Origin: an uncultured Eubacteriales bacterium
Lineage (GTDB): Bacteria; Bacillota; Clostridia; Christensenellales; Aristaeellaceae
NCBI GenBank assembly: GCA_900553315.1
Contig: USCW01000008.1
Location: forward strand, 1 to 25,782
Reading direction: 5' to 3'
Length of the DNA stretch: 25,782 nucleotides
Made by a program: the position numbers and the translations under genes. A model generated the notes under the pieces. It ran no database searches. It saw only the letters and a program-made list of their open reading frames with translations, and was not told the origin of the DNA. Positions 7,510 to 14,881 of the stretch are shown in pieces; positions within the stretch are counted from its first letter, which is position 1; each line of letters opens with the position of its first letter.

Positions 7510-7534
7510 AAAAGGCTTCCTACGCAGAGGAAGC
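7510..7534 (-). terminator. Possible weak terminator of the minus-strand radical SAM operon
   Basis: Read on the minus strand, GCTTCC (7529-7534) pairs with GGAAGC (7515-7520) and is followed by a short TTTT (7510-7513). The stem is short, so this is tentative. If it is real, the mobile element at 7550 separates it from the gene it serves. Confidence 0.3.
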
Positions 7535-7549
7535 TGTTCTATGTGCATA

Positions 7550-7709
7550 GGCAATACCGCACAATTCGTTGGCAGCGTAGGCGATGCCTTTTCCGCCATC
7601 TGCTGCTTGCAGATTTTTCGATTTACCTCCAGTAAACCTTCAAAATCTGCCATTGCATCTGACGAAAAATTCATTCGCCTCCGCATCAACTCATTTGTGC
7701 GGTATTGCC
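7550..7709 (+). mobile_element. MITE-like palindromic element, copy B (160 bp, full length)
   Basis: The left end GGCAATACCGCACAA is matched by its exact reverse complement at the right end, giving 15-bp terminal inverted repeats. CATA flanks both sides (7546-7549 and 7710-7713), a 4-bp target duplication. Inside, GCAGATTTT (7609-7617) pairs with AAAATCTGC (7642-7650), and TTTAC (7622-7626) with GTAAA (7632-7636). All of these, and the ends, share a centre near 7629, so the element is one long imperfect palindrome. It encodes no transposase. The minus strand is free of stop codons along its whole length in one frame, which can create false gene calls. Confidence 0.88.
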
Positions 7710-7717
7710 CATAATAT

Positions 7718-8842
7718 TTACAGCACGATCTCTCCCGGCCGATATCCATGGGGCAGGGGCTCCTCCTCTACGAAGGTGAAGCTTTCGTCCTCCAGTACCG
7801 GCAGGAAATAGGCGAAGGGAATGCGTTCAAATTCGCTGCCGTAGCTGCTCTGGCCGAACCAGCCGCCCTCCTTGGCGCGAAGGTTCAGGTCGCGGGCAAA
7901 TTTGGTGTCGTTGGAGCAGTCGTGGACGGTGATGGGCCAATGCTCTTCGACAGCTTGGCGCATGAGCTGAAGCGTCAATTCCCGGCTCCAAATGGGGGAA
8001 AGATAGCCAAGGCGGGACATGTACATGTTCTCCCCGGCGTAATTGTCAATGTTGTTGGCGTTTAGATGCAGCTCGGCGCAGTTCATGAAGTCAATGCCCG
8101 TGGCGAGGATGGCGTCCTTCTTCTGCTGAAATTGTGCGTAAAGCTCGGGAGTCATGGGCGTTTCAATGCCCACCTGCGGGATGTACTTCTTCGCGGTCGC
8201 CATGGCGGCAATCACCTTGTCGGAGCAGTTGGACGCGCCCAGATTGAAGCGCAGCTCGTCCAGACCGGCCTCGCCCAAGGCACGAAGATTCTCTTCCGTG
8301 GCAAGGGTGCCGTTGGTGTACATGTGCTGGTGGATGCCCGCTTCCTTGAAGGCGCGGATCACGCCGTAGTACACCTCAATCTCCATAAAGGGCTCCAAGT
8401 ATACATAAGAGATGCCCGTGGGCTTTTTAGACGTGGAGAACAATAGCGGCAGGTCGCGCTCATAGAACTTGGTGCCGCCGATCTCCCACAGACCTTCGCC
8501 GATGGGCGGAATGGTGTCCAGCACGCCGTAATCATAACAGAACTTGCAGCAAGCGTTGCAGCGGTTCGTCTTGCGGATGGCGCTCAGGCCGGTGCCCAGC
8601 AGACAGGAGATGCAGCCCTTGGGGAAGTGCGCCTCGTCGCCCACATACAGCGTGCGGTTTTTGAGGCTCTTCAGTTCGGGAATGGCGGCCTTGAGCGCGT
8701 CGCGGCGCTGCTCCACCGCCGTCTCAATCTGCGCCATAACGGCATAGGCCAACTCCTGCTGATGAACCATCAGGGGTTCATCCTCGGGCAGCTCGGCAAA
8801 AAATCGGAACCAAGTCAATGCGTCCTTCTTGGAAATCTTCAT
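7718..8842 (-). CDS. Radical SAM protein of unknown function
   Basis: 374 residues; the start is ATG at 8842, with GAAGGAG 5 nt upstream on the minus strand. The radical SAM iron-sulfur motif C-x3-C-x2-C is Cys95, Cys99 and Cys102 (CNACCKFC). A second pair, Cys77 and Cys80 (GCISC), precedes it and may bind metal. The N-terminal 70 residues are helical and charged. The middle contains YVYLEPFMEIE and YTNGTLATEENLRALGEAGLDELRFNLG, which fit the half-barrel of this superfamily. I cannot assign a reaction. It is the last gene of a minus-strand operon with a YdcF-like protein (23 bp gap) and an iron alcohol dehydrogenase. No precursor peptide gene is visible nearby. Confidence 0.8.
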   Translation of the reverse strand: MKISKKDALTWFRFFAELPEDEPLMVHQQELAYAVMAQIETAVEQRRDALKAAIPELKSLKNRTLYVGDEAHFPKGCISCLLGTGLSAIRKTNRCNACCKFCYDYGVLDTIPPIGEGLWEIGGTKFYERDLPLLFSTSKKPTGISYVYLEPFMEIEVYYGVIRAFKEAGIHQHMYTNGTLATEENLRALGEAGLDELRFNLGASNCSDKVIAAMATAKKYIPQVGIETPMTPELYAQFQQKKDAILATGIDFMNCAELHLNANNIDNYAGENMYMSRLGYLSPIWSRELTLQLMRQAVEEHWPITVHDCSNDTKFARDLNLRAKEGGWFGQSSYGSEFERIPFAYFLPVLEDESFTFVEEEPLPHGYRPGEIVL

Positions 8843-8865
8843 AGAAACTCCTTCAATCAAATGCG

Positions 8866-9480
8866 TTAATCGTCCAGCATGGCGGCGAAAACCTCGCTGA
8901 TCTGTCCGCCCAGCCGCTGTACCTCGCCCAGAATTCTGGCACGGCCCTCGACGGTGCGGAACCAGTCGTCAGGCATAAAGCCGGGCATGTCGGAGGGGCA
9001 GACGAGGAAGCGCGTCTCCGGGTACGCGGCCTGATAATACAGCAGCGCCCGACGGGCATGACAGGGCTTGCAGCACAAAATGGCGGTGCGGATGGTCAGC
9101 CCAAGACCGTCGGTGACGCGGCGGGAGAACTGCGCGTTCTCCCATGTGTAGGTGGCCTGATCCTCTCGGAGAATGGCTTTCTCCGGCACGCCGTTTGCCA
9201 TTAAAATGTGCCGGATGAACGCCCATTCCGTGGGATAATCCCCAGGATAGGCGGCATGAAGCGCCGTGGGGATCACGTCAAGGTGTCCCAGCGTGATGGG
9301 ATAGCGCCCGGAAGGCAGCACATAGGGAGCATAGCCCGTTTTGTACAGTTCCGCCGCGTGCAGGGCGTGTTCAGCCTCGGAAGAACCGGGGATGAAGATC
9401 ACGTCCGCTTTTTCGGGAGGATCGCTGCGGAAAATAAAAGCATTAACGGCCTCGATAAAGGTCTGCGCGCCTGCGTTCAT
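8866..9480 (-). CDS. YdcF/ElyC-family (DUF218) protein
   Basis: 204 residues, starting at ATG 9480, 3 bp after the stop of the upstream gene, with GGAG 8 nt before it. The family signatures are VIFIPGSS (residues about 27-34), the central EDQATYTWENA (106-116) and the strand TAILCCKPCHARRALLYYQ. DUF218 proteins have a Rossmann-like fold; some bind S-adenosylmethionine (YdcF) and others act in envelope metabolism (SanA, ElyC). This one has no membrane segment or signal, so it is cytoplasmic like YdcF. Its place between an alcohol dehydrogenase and a radical SAM gene suggests a shared small-molecule pathway, but the function is unknown. Confidence 0.82.
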   Translation of the reverse strand: MNAGAQTFIEAVNAFIFRSDPPEKADVIFIPGSSEAEHALHAAELYKTGYAPYVLPSGRYPITLGHLDVIPTALHAAYPGDYPTEWAFIRHILMANGVPEKAILREDQATYTWENAQFSRRVTDGLGLTIRTAILCCKPCHARRALLYYQAAYPETRFLVCPSDMPGFMPDDWFRTVEGRARILGEVQRLGGQISEVFAAMLDD

Positions 9481-9483
9481 GGC

Positions 9484-10614
9484 TCACGCTCCATAATAGC
9501 GCCAGATGTCAAGGCAGGCCTGCTTTTCCGGATCGTGCAGGGGCGTCATGGAGCGACGGTAAATGGCGCGAATTTCTTCGGCGGTGAAAATGCGGGGATT
9601 GTTGCTCAGACGCTGCACATTCACCGAACGCGTCAGGTCGTCGAGGGCTTCCGCGTCCGGGACGGGCGGGAAGGGCATCTCCAAATCATACAGGATGCCG
9701 CGCAGAAGCCGCGGACCCATCAATTCGCTGCCCAGCCGCATTTTCTGCGCAAGGTCCATCAATACGGGCAAGGCATCCGTGTCGTCCAGCATGGCTTCCC
9801 AGATCGCGGGCAGGGTCAGCATACAGGCGTGACCGTGAGCCAGCCCATAGCGCTTGGTCAAGCGATACGACATGGCGTGGGCGGCGGTGGTACGGCTGAC
9901 GGCGATGGCACAGCCGCTGCGGTAGGCTGCGTATTGCAGCTCCTCGGCAGCATGGGGATCGCCTGCCAAATAGGGGCGCAGATTGTCCAGCACGCCGGTG
10001 AAGGCGAGGAACGCGTCCACCTGACTGTCCTCGGTCGCCTTGCGGGCCCAGTAGGATTCAATGCCCTGACAGAGCGCATCCAGCGCACAGGCCTTTTTGT
10101 GGTACAGGGGAAGCGTCGCCAACAGGTCCGGATCGAGGATCACGCCCTCCGGCAGCAGCGCCGGATGATCCAGCGAATGCTTCATCCCGTCCACATACAT
10201 GACGGCAATGGCTGTGGCCTCGCTGCCTGTGCCTGCCGTGGCGGGGATCGCAAGATGGGGCAGGGGACGAGCCTCCCATGCGTTGTCCAGCACAGCCTGT
10301 GCATTCGACGCAAGCAGCAGCGCCTTGATGCCCTTAGCAGTATCCATGGCGCTGCCGCCGCCCAGCGAGATCAGGCCGTCACAGTTCTCAGCGAGATACA
10401 GATCACGCCCGGTGGCACAGTCCTGAAAGTCCGGGTTGGGGTGATAGCCGGTAAATACGGCGTGCGGAATCGTGCCGAGGCAGTCGCTCAGGCGTTCCAG
10501 CTGACTGCGGGCGCAGACGGCCATGGGTTTATGAATGCCGAGCTTTTCAAGCATTTCGGGCAGGTGGCGAAGGGAACCTGCGCCGCGGCGAAGCTGCTGT
10601 ATCATGAAAATCAT
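9484..10614 (-). CDS. Iron-containing alcohol dehydrogenase (phosphonoacetaldehyde-reductase-like subgroup)
   Basis: 376 residues from ATG 10614, just after AAAAAGGAG; an ATG at 10605 is a possible alternative. It is a class III Fe-ADH: GGGSAMDTAKG (about 85-95) binds the nucleotide, AGTGSEAT follows, and Asp179, His246 and His260 occupy metal-ligand positions. The usual second ligand His of DAxxH is Gln183 (DALCQGIES). From memory, a Gln here is also seen in the hydroxyethylphosphonate dehydrogenase/PhpC-like subgroup, so an aldehyde such as phosphonoacetaldehyde is a possible substrate. No other phosphonate gene is visible. It is the first gene of the operon and has its own promoter. Confidence 0.83.
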   Translation of the reverse strand: MIFMIQQLRRGAGSLRHLPEMLEKLGIHKPMAVCARSQLERLSDCLGTIPHAVFTGYHPNPDFQDCATGRDLYLAENCDGLISLGGGSAMDTAKGIKALLLASNAQAVLDNAWEARPLPHLAIPATAGTGSEATAIAVMYVDGMKHSLDHPALLPEGVILDPDLLATLPLYHKKACALDALCQGIESYWARKATEDSQVDAFLAFTGVLDNLRPYLAGDPHAAEELQYAAYRSGCAIAVSRTTAAHAMSYRLTKRYGLAHGHACMLTLPAIWEAMLDDTDALPVLMDLAQKMRLGSELMGPRLLRGILYDLEMPFPPVPDAEALDDLTRSVNVQRLSNNPRIFTAEEIRAIYRRSMTPLHDPEKQACLDIWRYYGA

Positions 10615-10641
10615 AGGCTCCTTTTTACTGGTTGTTTTTAC

Positions 10642-10671
10642 AGCATAGCACATTTGAAATGAAAAAGTCAA
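10642..10671 (-). promoter_or_regulatory. Sigma-A promoter of the Fe-ADH/YdcF/radical SAM operon
   Basis: On the minus strand, TTGACT (10666-10671) and TATGCT (10642-10647) are separated by 18 bp. It drives the three minus-strand genes and is divergent from the nucleotidase promoter. Confidence 0.65.
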
Positions 10672-10738
10672 TAAAGAAGCTTTTTTGTAAAATCCTATCT
10701 ATAATGGTGTAAGAAATTGCAAAAATATTGGCGAATGC

Positions 10739-10766
10739 TTGCAAACACAACAAAAAATGATATAAT
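10739..10766 (+). promoter_or_regulatory. Sigma-A promoter of the 5'-nucleotidase gene
   Basis: TTGCAA (10739-10744) and a perfect TATAAT (10761-10766) are 16 bp apart. The leader is about 40 nt, with GGGAGGG before the start codon. Confidence 0.7.
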
Positions 10767-10813
10767 AAAAACGGTACGACCCATCAAAAATATTCAGGGA
10801 GGGATACAATCTC

Positions 10814-12475
10814 ATGAAGAAGCTGCTTGGTCTGTTTCTGGCGCTGGCAATGCTGATGACGGGTGTTGCCATGGCGGAAGGTACAGAGCCCGTCTTTACC
10901 CAAGACGTGGTGGTGCTGTTCACCAGCGACGTGCATTGCGGCGTAGATCAGGGCTTTGGCTACGCGGGGCTGGCTGCGGTGCGTGACAATCTGGCGAAGA
11001 CGAATCATGTGCTGCTGGTGGACAACGGCGACTCCATCCAGGGCGAGCCCATCGGCACCATGACCACCGGCGAGAGCAACATTGAACTGATGAACGCCGT
11101 GGGTTACGACATTGCCACCATCGGCAACCATGAGTTCGACTACGGCATGGATCGGTTCCTTGAGCTGACGAAGAAGGCGAACTTCCCCTACATCAGCGCG
11201 AACTTCATGCACAACGATGAGCTAGTGTTCGCTCCCTATGTCATCAAGGAATTCGACGGCGTAAAGATCGCCTTTGTGGGCATCACGACCCCCAAGACGA
11301 CGACCTCGTCCACCCCGAAGTATTTCCAGGATGAAACTGGCAAGTTCGTGTACACCTTCTGCCAGGACGAGACGGGCGAGAAGCTGTATGCGGCGGTGCA
11401 GAAGGCCGTGGACGATGCTCGCGCCGAGGGCGCGGCCTACGTTGTAGCCATGGCGCATCTGGGCATTGAGGGTGAAAGCGCTCCTTGGATGTCCACGGAC
11501 GTAATCGCCAACACCACGGGCATCAACGCTTTGCTGGACGGCCACAGCCACAGCATTCTGGAGCAGGAAAAGGTGAAGAACAAGGACGGCGAGGAAGTGC
11601 TGCTGGCTGCTTGCGGCACCAAGCTGCAAGCCATCGGCTACCTGCGCATTTCCGCCAAGGACGGCAGCGTGGCGACCGGCCTGTACAAGTGGGATACCTC
11701 CAATGCTGTTTCGCTGCCTGATCTGATCGGTCTGGACAACGAAGTGGCCACGAAGGTCAACGAGGCCATGGACACCCTGAACGAGAAGCTGGGCGAGGTC
11801 GTGGCAAAGAGCGCTGTTGATCTGGTCATTTCCGATCCCGAGACCGACGTGCGTATCGTACGTACTGCGGAGACAAATCTGGGTGACCTGTGCGCCGACG
11901 CGTATCGTGACCAGTCCGGGGCGGACATCGCCTTTGTGAACGGCGGCGGTATCCGCGTGAAGATCGCGGCGGGCGACATTACGCTGAACGATATTTTGAA
12001 GGTGCATCCCTTCGGCAACGCGCTGTGCGTGGTGGAGGCGACTGGCCAGCAGATTCTGGACGCGCTGGAATGGGGTTCCCGTGTGGTACCCGAGGAAACC
12101 GGCGGCTTCCTGCAGGTGTCCGGCCTGACCTATGAGATTCACACCTACATTGAGAGCTCCTGCACGGCGGACGAGAACGGTCTGTTCACCGGCGTGGCGG
12201 GCGAGTATCGCGTGAAGAACGTGAAGGTCGGCGGCGAGGATCTGGACGTGAACAAGACCTACACGCTGGCTTGCCACGACTATCTGCTAAAGAACGCCGG
12301 CGACGGCTTCACCATGTTCCAGCAGGACACGCTCCTTCAGGATTCCGTGAAGCTGGATAATCAGGTGCTGATTGACTACATTACCGGCACGCTGAACGGC
12401 GTGGTGGGTGAAGCGTATGCGAACCCCTATGGTCAGGGCCGCATTGTGGCCGTGAGCGAGAAGCCCGCAGAGTAA
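10814..12475 (+). CDS. Secreted 5'-nucleotidase / metallophosphatase (UshA/YfkN-like)
   Basis: 553 residues, ATG 10814, signal peptide 1-21 (KKLLGLFLALAMLMTGVAMA). The N-terminal calcineurin-like phosphoesterase domain shows all metal-binding blocks: TSDVHCG (Asp39, His41), DNGDSIQG (Asp73), GNHEFDYG (Asn105-His106), VAMAHLG and GHSHS. The C-terminal 5'-nucleotidase domain (about 325-530) has NLGDLCADAYR, FVNGGGIR and NAGDGFTMF, which bind the nucleotide base and sugar. It should release phosphate from extracellular nucleotides, or cyclic nucleotides, to give nucleosides. No cell-wall anchor or transmembrane helix is seen at the C-terminus, so it is probably released. It is monocistronic, with its own promoter and terminator. 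Confidence 0.92.
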   Translation: MKKLLGLFLALAMLMTGVAMAEGTEPVFTQDVVVLFTSDVHCGVDQGFGYAGLAAVRDNLAKTNHVLLVDNGDSIQGEPIGTMTTGESNIELMNAVGYDIATIGNHEFDYGMDRFLELTKKANFPYISANFMHNDELVFAPYVIKEFDGVKIAFVGITTPKTTTSSTPKYFQDETGKFVYTFCQDETGEKLYAAVQKAVDDARAEGAAYVVAMAHLGIEGESAPWMSTDVIANTTGINALLDGHSHSILEQEKVKNKDGEEVLLAACGTKLQAIGYLRISAKDGSVATGLYKWDTSNAVSLPDLIGLDNEVATKVNEAMDTLNEKLGEVVAKSAVDLVISDPETDVRIVRTAETNLGDLCADAYRDQSGADIAFVNGGGIRVKIAAGDITLNDILKVHPFGNALCVVEATGQQILDALEWGSRVVPEETGGFLQVSGLTYEIHTYIESSCTADENGLFTGVAGEYRVKNVKVGGEDLDVNKTYTLACHDYLLKNAGDGFTMFQQDTLLQDSVKLDNQVLIDYITGTLNGVVGEAYANPYGQGRIVAVSEKPAE

Positions 12476-12525
12476 GCGAAAAAACAAGAGAGGGAAACGT
12501 CTCTCTCAGCAAGATTTCACAGGAG

Positions 12526-12556
12526 CAGGCAGGGCGAAAGCCTTGCCTGTTTTTTT
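12526..12556 (+). terminator. Intrinsic terminator of the nucleotidase gene
   Basis: A 10-bp stem CAGGCAGGGC/GCCTTGCCTG with one G-T wobble closes a GAAA tetraloop and is followed by seven T. Confidence 0.92.
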
Positions 12557-12561
12557 GTATG

Positions 12562-12591
12562 TTGGACAAGCGGTCTGCGCGCCTCTATAAT
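12562..12591 (+). promoter_or_regulatory. Sigma-A promoter of the Nudix gene
   Basis: TTGGAC (12562-12567) and TATAAT (12586-12591) are 18 bp apart. The -10 box overlaps an in-frame upstream ATG at 12590, which supports the later start at 12635. Confidence 0.65.
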
Positions 12592-12634
12592 GAAACGGAT
12601 GATGACTGAAGAACTACCGCACGGGAGGCTTGGC

Positions 12635-13144
12635 ATGGAAATTTGGGATCTGTATACGCAGGACAGGGGGAAAACAGGGGAGACGGTTTGCCGGGGAGCG
12701 AAGATTCCTGATGGACGTTTTCATTTGCAGGTGCATGTGTGCATCTTCAACGGAAAGGGGGAGATGCTGATTCAGCTGCGGCAGAAGGACAAGCAATGGT
12801 ATCCTGATTTATGGGATTACAGCGTGGGCGGCAGCGCGGTGGCCGGAGACAACAGCGTGACGGCAGCGGAGCGGGAGACGCAGGAAGAACTGGGCTTGAC
12901 GATCAGTCTGCAAGGAAAAGCACCAGCTTTGACCCGCTGGTATGATCAAACCATAGATGATTATTACATCCTGCATCAGGAGATCCAGTTGTCGGAACTG
13001 CAATTGCAAGCGGAGGAGGTACAGGCGACCCGCTGGGCAAGCTATGAGGAGGTTATGGCATTATTGACTGAAAAGCGATTCTGTCCGAACGAACGCGGGA
13101 TGATTCGGTTGCTGTTTGAACTGGCGGAGAAGGAAGCGCATTAA
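12635..13144 (+). CDS. Nudix hydrolase, YfcD/isopentenyl-diphosphate-isomerase-like
   Basis: 169 residues. ATG 12635 is preceded by GGGAGG, and the N-terminus MEIWDLYTQDRGKTG matches how this subgroup usually begins. The Nudix box runs GGSAVAGDNSVTAAERETQE and ends ELGL, with Asp in place of the first Glu and RETQEE carrying the metal-binding residues. Such proteins hydrolyse a nucleoside diphosphate linked to another group, often in house-cleaning. The HLQVHVCIFN strand and the WYPDLWDYSVGG loop place it near YfcD and IDI-type members, whose substrates are poorly known. It is monocistronic. Confidence 0.88.
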   Translation: MEIWDLYTQDRGKTGETVCRGAKIPDGRFHLQVHVCIFNGKGEMLIQLRQKDKQWYPDLWDYSVGGSAVAGDNSVTAAERETQEELGLTISLQGKAPALTRWYDQTIDDYYILHQEIQLSELQLQAEEVQATRWASYEEVMALLTEKRFCPNERGMIRLLFELAEKEAH

Positions 13145-13168
13145 GCGTCCTAGAACTGCATAACAAGA

Positions 13169-13212
13169 AAGCCCTGCTTTGTTTTTCAGCATACAAAACA
13201 GGGCTTCCTTTT
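13169..13212 (+). terminator. Intrinsic terminator of the Nudix gene
   Basis: The arms at 13169-13182 and 13193-13206 pair over 14 bp with one mismatch around a 10-nt loop, followed by CCTTTT. Confidence 0.75.
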
Positions 13213-13389
13213 GGTTGTGGATGAAGAAACGCAGATATGGGACAGGAAAGGATGGGGAAGCCTGAGGACGGCGCACAGGAAGAAATGGTGCGCATTGCTT
13301 CCGTTGAGGAAAAGAAAGAATGGGGCAATTGCCGAGAAGAGATAGGGCAGGAAGGGTTTCGCATTTCCGCATCCACGCCACCATTATAA
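13213..13389 (+). other. Purine-rich intergenic stretch with no confident gene
   Basis: Between the Nudix terminator and the XRE promoter I see no RNA gene or repeat. The only open frame is a 50-codon, Glu/Lys-rich one from ATG 13237 to TAA 13389, without a clear ribosome binding site. It ends at the start of the XRE promoter region. It is not called as a gene. Confidence 0.4.
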
Positions 13390-13443
13390 CTCAAATGAGC
13401 ATTGAATACAATACAAAAAGGTTCTATATTGCTGCTCAAATGA
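13390..13443 (+). promoter_or_regulatory. Promoter of the XRE gene flanked by direct repeats
   Basis: TTGAAT (13402-13407) and TATATT (13425-13430) are 17 bp apart. The 9-mer CTCAAATGA occurs at 13390-13398, just before the -35, and again at 13435-13443, at the expected transcription start. Its spacing of 45 bp is about four helical turns. The repeats could be operators for autoregulation by the downstream protein; that is inference. Confidence 0.55.
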
Positions 13444-13474
13444 ACGGTAAAATAGGAGCAAAGGAGGGGTAGCC

Positions 13475-13786
13475 ATGGACGCAAGGGAGCGGATACGGGA
13501 GTTGATGGAGGAACGCCAATGGAGCGAGTACCGGCTTGCACTTGCATCAGGGCTGTCCCAGTCAACAATTTCGAATATTTTCAAAAGAAACACGGTGCCA
13601 TCGGTGGCAACGCTGGAGGCTATTTGCGCAGCCTTCGGCATTTCGCTGGCACAGTTTTTTGCCGAGGGAAGGCTGGTGGAGCTAACTGTTGAGCAGCAGG
13701 AGATGTTCGCGGCGTGGTCAACGCTGACGAAGCCGCAGAAGGAAGCGCTTCAGCAGCTCATTCTCGTCATGAAGGAGCCCATATAA
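13475..13786 (+). CDS. XRE-family helix-turn-helix regulator
   Basis: 103 residues, ATG 13475 after AAAGGAGGGG. Residues about 5-65 form a Cro/CI-type HTH: IRELMEERQWSEYRLALASGLSQSTISNIF is the helix-turn-helix, and VPSVATLEAICAAFGISLAQFF follows. The C-terminal helix (about 70-103) may dimerise. No kinase, toxin or phage gene accompanies it, so it looks like a free-standing regulator. The direct repeats around its promoter suggest self-repression. It converges on gap and shares a terminator hairpin with it. Confidence 0.88.
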   Translation: MDARERIRELMEERQWSEYRLALASGLSQSTISNIFKRNTVPSVATLEAICAAFGISLAQFFAEGRLVELTVEQQEMFAAWSTLTKPQKEALQQLILVMKEPI

Positions 13787-13817
13787 AAACCCCGCTTTCT
13801 CATGCAAGAAAGCGGGG
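13785..13817 (-). terminator. Intrinsic terminator of gap, shared with the convergent XRE gene
   Basis: A perfect 11-bp stem CCCCGCTTTCT/AGAAAGCGGGG (13790-13800 with 13807-13817). On the minus strand it is followed by TTTTT (13785-13789), so it mainly terminates gap. On the plus strand only AAAACTTT follows, which is weaker. Confidence 0.88.
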
Positions 13818-13849
13818 AAAACTTTATCCGTTTATTCCAGCGGCCTCAA

Positions 13850-14881
13850 TTACTTCAGCTCAGCAAAGTACTTGATGGTGCGAACCATCTGAGAGGTGTA
13901 GCTGTTCTCGTTGTCGTACCAGGACACAACCTGCACCTGATAGGTGTCGTCGTCGATCTTGGCGACCATGGTCTGGGTGGCATCGAACAGGGAGCCGAAC
14001 TTCATGCCGATCACGTCGGAGGACACGATCTGCTCCTCGTTGTAGCCGAAGCTCTCAGACGCAGCAGCCTTCATGGCGGCGTTGATGCTGTCCACGGTCA
14101 CGTCCTTGCCCTTGACAACAGCCACCAGAATGGTGGTGGAGCCGGTGGGAACGGGCACGCGCTGGGCAGAACCGATCAGCTTGCCGTTCAGCTCGGGGAT
14201 CACCAGGCCGATGGCCTTGGCAGCGCCGGTGCTGTTGGGCACGATGTTCTGAGCGCCGGCACGGGCACGACGCAGGTCACCCTTGCGCTGCGGGCCGTCC
14301 AGGATCATCTGGTCGCCGGTATAGGCGTGCACGGTGGTCATGATACCGCTCTGGATGGGATAGGTATCGTTCAGGGTCTTGGCCATGGGGGCCAGGCAGT
14401 TGGTGGTGCAGCTCGCGGCGGAGATCACCTGATCGTCGGGGGTCAGGGTCTTCTCGTTCACGGAGAACACGATGGTCTTCAGATCCTTGCCAGCGGGGGC
14501 AGAGATAACGACCTTCTTCGCGCCGGCGGCGATGTGCGCCATGGACTTTTCCTTGGAAGTGTAGAAGCCGGTGCACTCCAGCACGACGTCCACATCCAGC
14601 TTGCCCCAGGGGCAGTCCGCAGCGTTCTTCTCGGCATAGATCTTGATTTCCTTGCCGTCCACGACAATGCTGTCCTCGGTGGCGGACACGGTGTGCTTGT
14701 GCTCACCGATGCGGCCGATGTAGGAGCCCTGAGCGGTGTCGTACTTCAGCAGGTGGGCCAGCATCGCGGGGCTGGTCAGGTCGTTGATGGCGACCACTTC
14801 GTAGCCCTCAGCGCCGAACATCTGACGGAAAGCCAGACGGCCAATGCGGCCGAAACCATTGATAGCAACTTTAACGGACAT
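13850..14881 (-). CDS. gap: Glyceraldehyde-3-phosphate dehydrogenase, NAD-dependent
   Basis: 343 residues from ATG 14881, with AAGGAGG 8 nt upstream; the longer frame to 14917 is rejected. The NAD site starts AINGFGRIGRLAFRQ, and Asp34 in INDL favours NAD over NADP. The catalytic Cys158 is in SAASCTTNC and His185 in MTTVHAYTGDQ. The phosphate-site and S-loop signature RRARAGAQNIVPNSTGAAKA is present, and the C-terminus WYDNENSYTSQMV is typical. It catalyses the glycolytic oxidation of glyceraldehyde 3-phosphate to 1,3-bisphosphoglycerate in the cytosol. It stands alone, without pgk or tpiA alongside. Confidence 0.97.
   Translation of the reverse strand: MSVKVAINGFGRIGRLAFRQMFGAEGYEVVAINDLTSPAMLAHLLKYDTAQGSYIGRIGEHKHTVSATEDSIVVDGKEIKIYAEKNAADCPWGKLDVDVVLECTGFYTSKEKSMAHIAAGAKKVVISAPAGKDLKTIVFSVNEKTLTPDDQVISAASCTTNCLAPMAKTLNDTYPIQSGIMTTVHAYTGDQMILDGPQRKGDLRRARAGAQNIVPNSTGAAKAIGLVIPELNGKLIGSAQRVPVPTGSTTILVAVVKGKDVTVDSINAAMKAAASESFGYNEEQIVSSDVIGMKFGSLFDATQTMVAKIDDDTYQVQVVSWYDNENSYTSQMVRTIKYFAELK

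Noticed and set aside
6484..7749. 421-codon minus-strand open frame spanning hydrolase, terminator and MITE
   Set aside because: It crosses a strong terminator, a mobile element and the antisense of a clear hydrolase gene. Part of it (MNFSSDAMADFEGLLEV) is only the MITE read on the minus strand.
9208..10662. 484-codon plus-strand open frame
   Set aside because: It is antisense to the Fe-ADH and YdcF genes, both supported by motifs and ribosome binding sites.
13237..13389. 50-codon Glu/Lys-rich plus-strand ORF
   Set aside because: It has no convincing ribosome binding site or promoter, and the composition simply follows the purine-rich DNA.
13053..13568. Minus-strand frames in and around the XRE upstream region
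   Set aside because: They run antisense through the Nudix end, a terminator and the XRE promoter, without a start signal or domain.
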